Assembly: GCA_021789755.1 (NCBI GenBank)
Contig: JAJYJD010000077.1
Span: 1-13,254, forward strand
Length of the DNA: 13,254 nt
Reading direction: 5' to 3'
Source of the DNA: Bacteroidota bacterium
GTDB lineage: Bacteria; Bacteroidota; Ignavibacteria; Kryptoniales; JAKASW01
The position numbers and the translations under genes are program-made. Below are positions 7,496 through 13,254 of the stretch, piece by piece. How positions within the stretch are numbered: position 1 is the stretch's first letter; every line of letters begins with the position of its first letter. The notes under the pieces are model-generated. The model saw nothing but the letters and a program-made list of their open reading frames with translations. It was not told the DNA's origin and ran no database searches.

Positions 7496-8590
7496 TTACC
7501 GTTCACTTATAACCGTTGCCCGTTGGCGCAACGTTTCGTACGTAATCTCGTTCCTGGTGTACGAGTCGATGTCTTTCTTCTTCAGACTGATCAGAATGCC
7601 ATTATTCCCGGAGGCGAAGAAATCCGTGCTTAGAAAAAGGTAGATCGATTCGTCTTCGTGCAGGAACCTGAGGGATGACCCGTAGTTGCCGAGGATCCGG
7701 ATCGCTTTCTTCTCGAGGTTTGCGACATCGGCGTCCGGGAGATCAGCGGCGACGCCGAATTGACTGCCGTGATAGAAGTTCTCCGCTCTGCAAACGAAAA
7801 ATGCTCCAAGGCCCTTCAGGTATATCCCCCTGGCGTTCGGAGCGGACATCAGATAACCTTCATACGGAATCCAATGGCCGATCGACTTATCGAGTATCGT
7901 TGCCATGATATCAATTGAATTGTCCCCGCCATCCTGCTTAATGACGTCGATCCGGACCTCTCGCCTAAATCTGGCTTGGGTTGTGTCTTCTGTCCGGTAG
8001 AGCGTAACATCCTTTTTGGAGATGCTGAAGAACCGTCCCGGTGATTCACCGTCTGAAAGGACAGCTACGCCGATGTTCTGCGTAGGCGACAGCTTATTTC
8101 CCGCATCAGCATAATCCTCCAGGAATTTCATGACCGCGTCGTACTGTCCTTCAGAGTAATTATTGGCGGAATCCGTTTTCATCCTATTCGCCGGATTCGG
8201 CACCACGGGCAGTCGTTCCAACCGTTGTAAAGCGGATCCGCCGTGCACCAGGGATGAATCGAGCTTCGCCATCGCCGAGTCGAGATGCTGCATGGAAAAA
8301 TGAAACCGCTCCATCGCGGAATCGAATGATTCAAAATGAAGGCCGAAATCAATTTTGTAGGGAGGGTTCACTATGAATAAAAGTCCGTAACTGGGTATAT
8401 AAGTCCCGTAGACATCAATCCGATCGTATGTTCCGTACGCGCCCCGAAAAAGATCTCTGATGATGCCGTTCATTATGCCAATATCCTGATAAGAACCCGC
8501 GTTCTTCACCTGCGTGTTCGCTGCCACCGGCATTAGAAGCACTAAGCTGATGATGGCGCTCAAAGCAAAACCATTCTTCTTCGTAACCAT
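7496..8590 (-). CDS. Secreted protein of unknown family, third gene of an ECF sigma operon
   Basis: I do not recognise this 364-residue protein. It begins with a plausible Sec signal peptide: MVTKKNG, a hydrophobic core at about 8-22, and a VAA cleavage site near residue 24. It should therefore be exported. A region at 84-125 (FDSAMERFHFSMQHLDSAMAKLDSS) has spaced hydrophobic and charged residues and could form a helical hairpin or coiled coil. The rest looks like a mixed beta-rich globular domain with one Cys (267). No enzyme motif is evident. The ATG at 8590 has AAAGGAG about six bases upstream on the - strand. The gene lies 41 bases after the anti-sigma factor, so it is likely the output or a sensor component of that ECF system. 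Confidence 0.75.
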   Translation of the reverse strand: MVTKKNGFALSAIISLVLLMPVAANTQVKNAGSYQDIGIMNGIIRDLFRGAYGTYDRIDVYGTYIPSYGLLFIVNPPYKIDFGLHFESFDSAMERFHFSMQHLDSAMAKLDSSLVHGGSALQRLERLPVVPNPANRMKTDSANNYSEGQYDAVMKFLEDYADAGNKLSPTQNIGVAVLSDGESPGRFFSISKKDVTLYRTEDTTQARFRREVRIDVIKQDGGDNSIDIMATILDKSIGHWIPYEGYLMSAPNARGIYLKGLGAFFVCRAENFYHGSQFGVAADLPDADVANLEKKAIRILGNYGSSLRFLHEDESIYLFLSTDFFASGNNGILISLKKKDIDSYTRNEITYETLRQRATVISER

Positions 8591-8631
8591 TGTATACTCC
8601 TTTCTCAGAGATTCATTACCCGAGCCGTTCT

Positions 8632-9297
8632 CTATCTAACCGAGCTCGCAAGCTTGACAATGCCGTCGAGGGCGGCGCGCGACTGGTAGTATGCGATCTG
8701 ATCCTGCTGCTGCAAACGATACATGCGACTCATTACGTAGGAGATGTAGCTCCGCTGCTGCTCGTTAATCTGGCGCGAGAACGTTGCGAGCGTCGCGCGA
8801 TTGAGTTCTGCCTGCCGTGTCTCGCTTGCCGCGATCATGTCGGACACGCGCTGCATATCGCGCTGCCGCGCTTCGTTGACGATAGCCGCGATCGTCGCGG
8901 AATCGGCGGGAGTATATCCTATCTTTGCCCTTCCGACTGTAATCGATATTGTCCCGCCGTCGTACCTGATATTCGTGCCGAGGACAAAGGCGGCCACGAA
9001 GAGCGCGACGAAAGCCGCGGCGATCCCGGCACGCGCCAGGGTTTTGCGCCGGCGTTTCCTGGGATCCGTTTCGTGCCCCGCCACAGGTGGTGCGGGGAGG
9101 AACGCAAAGCTCGGCGGACGGCCGTGGGCCGGCACTTCCCAGTGACTTAGTGCGCGAAGCATTTGCCGGTACTGTGCCGCTTCCACGCTGCATTTCTCGC
9201 ACGATTCTAGGTGCTCGCTTATCGCCCTGCTCCTGTCTTCGTTCAACTCGCCTACTACGAACGAGACAAGATCTTCATTGATATCTTCACATCGCAT
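8632..9297 (-). CDS. Membrane-anchored zinc-finger anti-sigma factor
   Basis: This 221-residue protein should hold the partner ECF sigma factor inactive until a signal arrives. The N-terminal domain (about 1-50) has Cys3 and the ZAS-type motif HLESCEKC (His29, Cys33, Cys36), as in zf-HC2 anti-sigma factors. A Pro-rich linker (56-78) and a basic stretch (KRRRK) lead to one transmembrane helix at about 88-107. Residues about 110-221 would be outside the inner membrane, with a short beta section followed by a long Arg/Gln/Ala-rich helix (about 132-205) that looks like coiled coil. No receptor domain is recognisable there, so the signal is unknown. Its start overlaps the sigma gene by 11 bases, which indicates translational coupling and supports the pairing. 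Confidence 0.88.
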   Translation of the reverse strand: MRCEDINEDLVSFVVGELNEDRSRAISEHLESCEKCSVEAAQYRQMLRALSHWEVPAHGRPPSFAFLPAPPVAGHETDPRKRRRKTLARAGIAAAFVALFVAAFVLGTNIRYDGGTISITVGRAKIGYTPADSATIAAIVNEARQRDMQRVSDMIAASETRQAELNRATLATFSRQINEQQRSYISYVMSRMYRLQQQDQIAYYQSRAALDGIVKLASSVR

Positions 9298-9886
9298 TTC
9301 TCAATATCTCCTCAATGAGTCTGTTCTGGTTCAGGACTTCCTTCATGGCACGAAGTCCGGTATACATGCGCGTCTTGACCGTGTTGACCGGGAGGTTAAG
9401 TACTTCCGCTATCTCAGTGAACTTCAAATCCTGGTACAGTTTCATCACGATGACGGTCCTCTGTTCATCGGGAATAGTGGCAAGCGTCCTCTCGCATAGT
9501 CGGCGGAGCGCTATGGCGTCGACCCTCTCTTCAAGGTCGGCGGACTCTGTCTCCGGAAGATCGGATGTCCCGTCGGAACCGTCGGGGCTCGGCCTCCCGT
9601 TGCCGCGGAATGAACTCTTCCGGTCGCGAAGATGATCGATTGCGCAGTTGCTTGCGATACGGTAAAGCCACGTCCTGAACTTACCGCTGTCGTTCAGCTG
9701 GTGGAGCCTGAAATAGACCGTGATGAAGGTCTTCTGGCAGACGTCTTCCGCTTCATCGATGTCGCCGACGATTCTGTACAGGAAGCCAAGAATCCTCTCG
9801 TACCACATCCGCGTGAGCAAATTGAAGACGGAGAGATCTCCTGCCTTAAACCGCGCGATTAATTCTGATTCCGTATTGTCTCGCAT
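9287..9886 (-). CDS. ECF-family RNA polymerase sigma factor
   Basis: This 199-residue sigma-70 family factor of the extracytoplasmic function type would direct RNA polymerase to stress or envelope genes. Region 2 covers about 7-88, with the core-binding segment DEAEDVCQKTFITVY (44-58) and the -10 contact segment FRTWLYRIASNCAIDHLR (70-87). A hydrophilic linker (90-122) joins it to region 4 (about 126-185), where YQDLKFTEIAEVLNLPVNTV (151-170) is the helix-turn-helix that contacts the -35. There is no region 1 or 3, as is normal for ECF factors. On the - strand AAGGGA sits just before the ATG. It is followed by the overlapping anti-sigma gene and a secreted protein, the usual arrangement for self-regulated ECF operons. 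Its regulon cannot be inferred from the window. Confidence 0.94.
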   Translation of the reverse strand: MRDNTESELIARFKAGDLSVFNLLTRMWYERILGFLYRIVGDIDEAEDVCQKTFITVYFRLHQLNDSGKFRTWLYRIASNCAIDHLRDRKSSFRGNGRPSPDGSDGTSDLPETESADLEERVDAIALRRLCERTLATIPDEQRTVIVMKLYQDLKFTEIAEVLNLPVNTVKTRMYTGLRAMKEVLNQNRLIEEILRNAM

Positions 9887-10012
9887 TCCCTTATAAGACG
9901 AGAGTTTTCTTCGGAAAGTTTTGGGAATTACGATCTAATTTGAGTGATAATGTTCGACAGCGCGACTGCGTAATAGGATGTAAATCTGCTCGATTGCGCT
10001 ATTGAAAGAATT

Positions 10013-10026
10013 TGTACACCTGTACA
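10013..10026. promoter_or_regulatory. TGTACA-CC-TGTACA operator-like dyad
   Basis: Two copies of the self-palindromic hexamer TGTACA lie at 10013-10018 and 10021-10026 with CC between. The result is both a direct and an inverted repeat. It lies 127 bases upstream of the sigma gene and 212 bases upstream of the permease gene, a fitting place for a dimeric repressor or activator. The factor is unknown. Confidence 0.4.
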
Positions 10027-10089
10027 GCAATGATCGCTCTGTTGTTCCTGGCTAACCTTTGCCTCCTGGGGCAACGTTTTCCTGCAGGT

Positions 10090-10095
10090 TATAAT
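10090..10095 (+). promoter_or_regulatory. Possible -10 box (TATAAT) for the permease gene
   Basis: A perfect TATAAT faces the permease gene. The hexamer 17 bases upstream (TGGGGC, 10067-10072) is a poor -35, so a factor-dependent promoter is possible. It would give a leader of about 135 bases. Confidence 0.3.
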
Positions 10096-10237
10096 AGCTC
10101 AGCCGTCGCACTGCTTCAGGGCAAGGGGTCCGTTTCGGTTGCATCAATTCCGGTCGTTGAATATCTTCATTCGATTAAACCAGCTTGAGAGAGATTGAAA
10201 TCCATCCCGTCTACCTGGAAACCGGTTTCCAACCCTG

Positions 10238-11590
10238 ATGCCGAATACAACTGACGACTCCGCGCCGAAGCTTCTGAGGAGGCTCAGCACGTTCGATATG
10301 ACGATGATCGTCATCGGCTCGATCATCGGTGCCGGGATTTTCATGACCCCTTCTTCGATAGCGCAAGTACTGCCGTCGCCTGTACTCATCATTTTCGTAT
10401 GGGCGCTCGGCGGGGTAATGGCGCTGTGCGGCGCGCTGACTTATGCCGAGCTCGGTGCCATGATGCCGGAAGCGGGCGGAGTCTACGTATATCTGTCCAA
10501 AGCATACGGCGGGCTCTGGGGATTTCTCTACGGCTGGGCTTATTTTATCGTCGTGAACACCGGCGGGCTTGCAGCGATCGCACTCGTGTACGCTTCGTAC
10601 TTCGGATATTTCATACATCTATCGGCAGTGGGTGTCAAGGCCGCCGCCGCCCTTGGAATCATAGTGCTTACCGGCGTGAATTATTTCGGCGTGAAGATGG
10701 GAGGCGCTTTCGCAAGTCTCTTCACAGTGCTCAAAGTCATCGCGATAACCGGCCTGATTATTTTGGGCTTCACTCTCGGAAAATCTGACAGCTCTCCTTT
10801 CTTGCCGATCATACCTGCAAATATGAGCGGAGGCCTGACAAATTCACTCGCGCTGGCGATGGTCGGTGTCCTGTGGGCATACGGAGGGTGGCAGCATGCC
10901 ACTTTTCTGGCAGGCGAAGCAAAAGATCCGAGGCGAAGTCTTCCTGTCTCGATAATTGCTGGCACGCTCGTGGTCATTGTCGCTTACATTCTCGTCAACC
11001 TGGTCTATTTATATCTCCTGCCGGTCTCCGGAATATCGTCGACCACGCGTGTTGCAGCGGACGCGGCTCAGCGTTTCCTCGGTCCCGCTGGCGGAACGCT
11101 TATCTCGGTCGCGATAATTGTCTCGACGTTCGGCACCGCCGGCATTTACACGCTCAGCGCGCCGAGGATTTACTACGCGATGGCTGAAGATGGAGTCTTC
11201 TTCAGAAAAACCGCTTACGTCCATCCGAAGTATCATACTCCCACTTTCTCGATCATCTTCCAGTCCGCGTGGGTGATTGTCCTCCTGATGTCCGGAAATT
11301 TCCTCCAGCTCATAACATACGCGATATTCGCCGACTGGATATTCTTCGCGCTGACGGCGGCGTCAGTCTTCGTGTTTCGCAGAAAGCTCAAGAATGTCGA
11401 GCGGCCGTATAAAACCTTCGGCTATCCATACACGACTCTCTTCTTCGTCCTTGTCGCCTCATGGTTCGTAGTCAACACGCTGATCACAGCCCCTCTGCAA
11501 TCGTTCGCCGGGCTGGCATTCATCTCTCTGGGCATCCCCATTTACTATTATTGGAGGCGAAAAGCAAAGGCAGCGCCCGCGTCCGGATAA
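10238..11590 (+). CDS. APC-family amino acid permease
   Basis: This 450-residue inner-membrane transporter of the amino acid-polyamine-organocation superfamily (AA_permease_2/LAT-like) probably imports or exchanges an amino acid. About twelve hydrophobic segments can be traced. The first has GSIIGAGIF (27-35), the unwound TM1 motif that contacts the substrate backbone. ALTYAELGAMMPEAGG (66-81) follows TM2. LWAYGGW (212-218) and FLAGEAKDPRR (223-233) mark TM6 and the loop after it. APRIYYAMAEDGVFF (308-322) is the usual post-TM8 signature. Length is typical (430-470). The ATG at 10238 has no clear ribosome site. No ATG, GTG or TTG lies upstream in frame before a stop at 10196, so this start is the longest supported. 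The substrate cannot be read from sequence. The gene ends 34 bases before an aminotransferase-like gene on the same strand, so a shared amino acid role is plausible. Confidence 0.93.
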   Translation: MPNTTDDSAPKLLRRLSTFDMTMIVIGSIIGAGIFMTPSSIAQVLPSPVLIIFVWALGGVMALCGALTYAELGAMMPEAGGVYVYLSKAYGGLWGFLYGWAYFIVVNTGGLAAIALVYASYFGYFIHLSAVGVKAAAALGIIVLTGVNYFGVKMGGAFASLFTVLKVIAITGLIILGFTLGKSDSSPFLPIIPANMSGGLTNSLALAMVGVLWAYGGWQHATFLAGEAKDPRRSLPVSIIAGTLVVIVAYILVNLVYLYLLPVSGISSTTRVAADAAQRFLGPAGGTLISVAIIVSTFGTAGIYTLSAPRIYYAMAEDGVFFRKTAYVHPKYHTPTFSIIFQSAWVIVLLMSGNFLQLITYAIFADWIFFALTAASVFVFRRKLKNVERPYKTFGYPYTTLFFVLVASWFVVNTLITAPLQSFAGLAFISLGIPIYYYWRRKAKAAPASG

Positions 11591-11624
11591 GCAGCGCATA
11601 ATCAACTTAACTTGAAAGGTTTCA

Positions 11625-12761
11625 ATGCTGAAGTACGCCATTGATGAGTATCGCAGGCTGTATCCGGTTGTACAGGCCGGAACGGTTTACATGAATCACG
11701 CCGCGACCGGTCCGCTGTCTACCAGAGTTATCGCCGCCGTGGATAAGTACCTCCGTGAGAGAAGCGAAACCAACATCGATAACTATGCGCTGTTTCAACC
11801 TACACTGACGGAGACGCGGAGTTACGCGGCACAACTGCTTAACACCACACCTGACCGGATAGCGTTCTTCGATAATACGACGAACGCCATCAATCTACTT
11901 GCGGCAGGCCTGGAGTGGAAACCCGGCGACAGGATTATACTCAACGACATAGAGTTTCCGGCCAACGTCTATCCGTTTCTCAACCTCAAACGACTCGGTG
12001 TGGAGATCGACTTCGTCCGGAACCGCGACGGAAAGATCTTGATCGAAGATATCCAGCCGAAGATGACGCCCCGGACGCGGTTGATCTCGATCAGTCACGT
12101 CCAGTTCCTGACCGGGTTCAGGGCGGATCTGATCTCTATCGGAGAAATGTGCAGGAAACGCGGGATCATTTTTTCCGTGGATGCAATTCAATCCGCGGGC
12201 GTCGTGGCAATCGACGTGAACGGGATGAAGATAGATTTTCTAGCCGCCGGCGGACAAAAATGGCTGATGGCGCCGCAAGGGATAGCGTTCGCGTACATCT
12301 CGAACGAAACACAGGAGAAGCTGAAACAGGCTTACCTCGGTTGGACAAGCATAAAGAATTTCTTCGGCGAGTTCACGAGGTACAGGCTCGATCTCGACGA
12401 CACTGCGCGGAGATACGAAAACGGCACGCTGAACTATATCGGGATAACGAGTCTGCATGAATCGCTCGGGACCCTGCTGGAGGTCGGCATTGAGCGGATC
12501 GAGGAGCACGTGCTAGATCTCAGCGACAGGCTGATTAAAGAGCTGAAGCCGCTCAGGTTGAAGGCGTACGTTGAAGGTGAGCGGAGAAACCGCGCCGGGA
12601 TCATATCCATCAAGGTGCCGGACGCGGATGCGTATGCGAGCAGGCTCGCGAAATCTAAAATTGAGGTCGTGGTACGTCAGGGGTTGATAAGAGTATCGCC
12701 GCATTTCTACAACACCGACGAAGAGATCCTCACGCTTGTCGAGATCCTCAAGACGATCTGA
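11625..12761 (+). CDS. Class V aminotransferase-fold PLP enzyme (not a canonical cysteine desulfurase)
   Basis: This 378-residue PLP-dependent enzyme has the fold-type I class V architecture shared by SufS/NifS, kynureninase and isopenicillin N epimerase-like proteins. YMNHAATGPLS (22-32) opens the domain. NTTNAIN (84-90) binds the cofactor phosphate and HVQFLTG (158-164) stacks on PLP. SVDAIQSAG (184-192) has Asp186 for the pyridine nitrogen, and GGQKWL (209-214) has the Schiff-base Lys212. Arg356 in RVSPHFYNT fits the substrate carboxylate site. The active-site Cys loop of cysteine desulfurases (such as RSGHHC in SufS) is absent; the equivalent stretch reads VVVRQGLIRVSP (348-359). Sulfur release is therefore unlikely, and a transaminase, lyase or epimerase reaction on an amino acid is more probable. 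AAAGG at 11615-11619 precedes the ATG by five bases. It is likely co-transcribed with the permease. Confidence 0.88.
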   Translation: MLKYAIDEYRRLYPVVQAGTVYMNHAATGPLSTRVIAAVDKYLRERSETNIDNYALFQPTLTETRSYAAQLLNTTPDRIAFFDNTTNAINLLAAGLEWKPGDRIILNDIEFPANVYPFLNLKRLGVEIDFVRNRDGKILIEDIQPKMTPRTRLISISHVQFLTGFRADLISIGEMCRKRGIIFSVDAIQSAGVVAIDVNGMKIDFLAAGGQKWLMAPQGIAFAYISNETQEKLKQAYLGWTSIKNFFGEFTRYRLDLDDTARRYENGTLNYIGITSLHESLGTLLEVGIERIEEHVLDLSDRLIKELKPLRLKAYVEGERRNRAGIISIKVPDADAYASRLAKSKIEVVVRQGLIRVSPHFYNTDEEILTLVEILKTI

Positions 12762-12915
12762 TCACATGCCGTGTTGAAGAGCGTCCGTTCTTAACTGAGA
12801 CATTTGTCGTGCCTGTCTGCCTGAAGTGCAGCGTTCCTTGTAAAATGCGCGACTATCAAGCATCTTTACCGGAAGAATTCTGCCGCATTTTGAAGACTCT
12901 CAACTGACATATTCC

Positions 12916-13254
12916 ATGTCGATAATAGAAACTGACGATCTTACGAAAAAATATGAGGGTCTTGTCGCCGTCGACAAGCTCAATCTCAAAATCGAAGAAG
13001 GGGAGCTCTTCGGCCTGTTAGGACCGAACGGGGCAGTCAAAACGACTACACTCCTTACCCTCACGACGCTTTTGAAACCGACATCGGGAACTGCAACAGT
13101 CAACGGCTTCGACATAGTCCGGCAGCCCGCACAGGTCCGGAAGTCTATCGGGATTGTATTTCAGGATCCGAGCTCCGACGATACGTTGACAGGCTATGAA
13201 AATCTCAAGCTGCACGGCATGCTCTACGGCATGCAGGTGAATCTGAGAGAAGAG
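12916..13254 (+). CDS. ABC transporter ATP-binding protein (DrrA/ABC-2 type), 3' partial, altered Walker A
   Basis: This frame runs from ATG 12916 to the window edge (113 codons, no stop) and encodes the start of an ABC ATPase, the energy subunit of an export-type transporter. Visible parts are the A-loop region LTKKYEGLVAVDKL (Tyr13), the P-loop GPNGAVKTTT (36-45), and the Q-loop IVFQDPS with Gln83. LTGYENLKLHGMLYGM (91-106) is typical of DrrA/ABC-2 exporters. The canonical P-loop is GPNGAGKTT. Here Val41 (codon GTC, 13036-13038) replaces the glycine next to the catalytic Lys42, which should disturb nucleotide binding. One base change from GGC would explain it, so sequencing error, a fresh mutation or a degenerate site are all possible. 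No strong ribosome site precedes the ATG, and the 154-base gap from the aminotransferase gene shows nothing else clear. The signature, Walker B and H-loop lie outside the window. Confidence 0.9.
   Translation, partial: MSIIETDDLTKKYEGLVAVDKLNLKIEEGELFGLLGPNGAVKTTTLLTLTTLLKPTSGTATVNGFDIVRQPAQVRKSIGIVFQDPSSDDTLTGYENLKLHGMLYGMQVNLREE

Larger units (their letters stand above)
9887..10237. other. Divergent intergenic region between ECF operon and permease
   Basis: This 351-base gap separates the - strand ECF operon from the + strand permease, so it should contain both promoters. I found a TGTACA dyad (10013-10026), a TATAAT box (10090-10095), and a five-base-stem hairpin at 10059-10074 (TTGCC with GGCAA) followed by CGTTTT. 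No convincing small gene or RNA gene was seen. Confidence 0.6.

Noticed and set aside
8590..9150. + strand open frame of 186 codons opposite the anti-sigma gene
   Set aside because: The opposing - strand frame has a zinc motif, a membrane helix and sigma-gene overlap; this frame has no recognisable features.
9887..9940. ECF-like promoter on the - strand (AAAACTT, then CGTCTT about 15 bases later) just before the sigma gene
   Set aside because: The -10-like element falls only 14 bases before the ATG, so the transcript would begin inside or just before the ribosome site. The match is also to AT-rich sequence and could be chance.

Overview
The window carries eleven protein-coding genes and no RNA gene, CRISPR array or insertion sequence that I could see. 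GC content looks moderate (a little over half). Most starts are preceded by clear Shine-Dalgarno sequences. The proteins include a lipobox-bearing lipoprotein and a zinc-finger anti-sigma factor with one membrane helix, which suggests a double-membraned, environmental bacterium. My best guess is an uncultured lineage near the Bacteroidota/Chlorobiota/Ignavibacteriota group, but this rests on general impression only and is low confidence.

Region 1 (1-4217, + strand) is the distal part of an operon for a membrane-bound complex related to group 4 energy-converting [NiFe] hydrogenases and respiratory complex I. The order is HyfE-like (NuoK-type, 5' end outside the window), HyfF-like (antiporter-type membrane subunit), HyfG-like (fused NuoC/NuoD-type large subunit) and HyfI-like (NuoB-type small subunit with a fused one-cluster ferredoxin domain). 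The large subunit lacks the cysteines that hold the NiFe centre: Ala and Thr replace both L1 cysteines, and the L2 DPCxxC motif is degenerate. It also ends right after L2, with no maturation tail. This is therefore most likely an energy-converting hydrogenase-related (Ehr) complex with ion-pump architecture, iron-sulfur clusters and an unknown redox partner, not a hydrogenase.

Region 2 (4218-7495, + strand) holds a lipoprotein prolyl oligopeptidase (S9A) with an intact Ser-Asp-His triad, then a SagB/ThcOx-type nitroreductase-fold flavoprotein. Hairpins follow, where transcription meets that of the next, convergent operon.

Region 3 (7496-9886, - strand) is a three-gene regulatory operon: an ECF sigma factor, its overlapping membrane-anchored zinc anti-sigma factor, and a signal-peptide-bearing protein of unknown family. 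A 350-base divergent intergenic region (9887-10237) contains a TGTACA dyad and a TATAAT box.

Region 4 (10238-13254, + strand) has an APC-family amino acid permease, a class V PLP-dependent aminotransferase-like enzyme 34 bases downstream, and, after a 154-base gap, the first 113 residues of an ABC-2/DrrA-type ATPase. Its Walker A motif reads GPNGAVKT instead of GPNGAGKT, a notable change at an almost invariant glycine.
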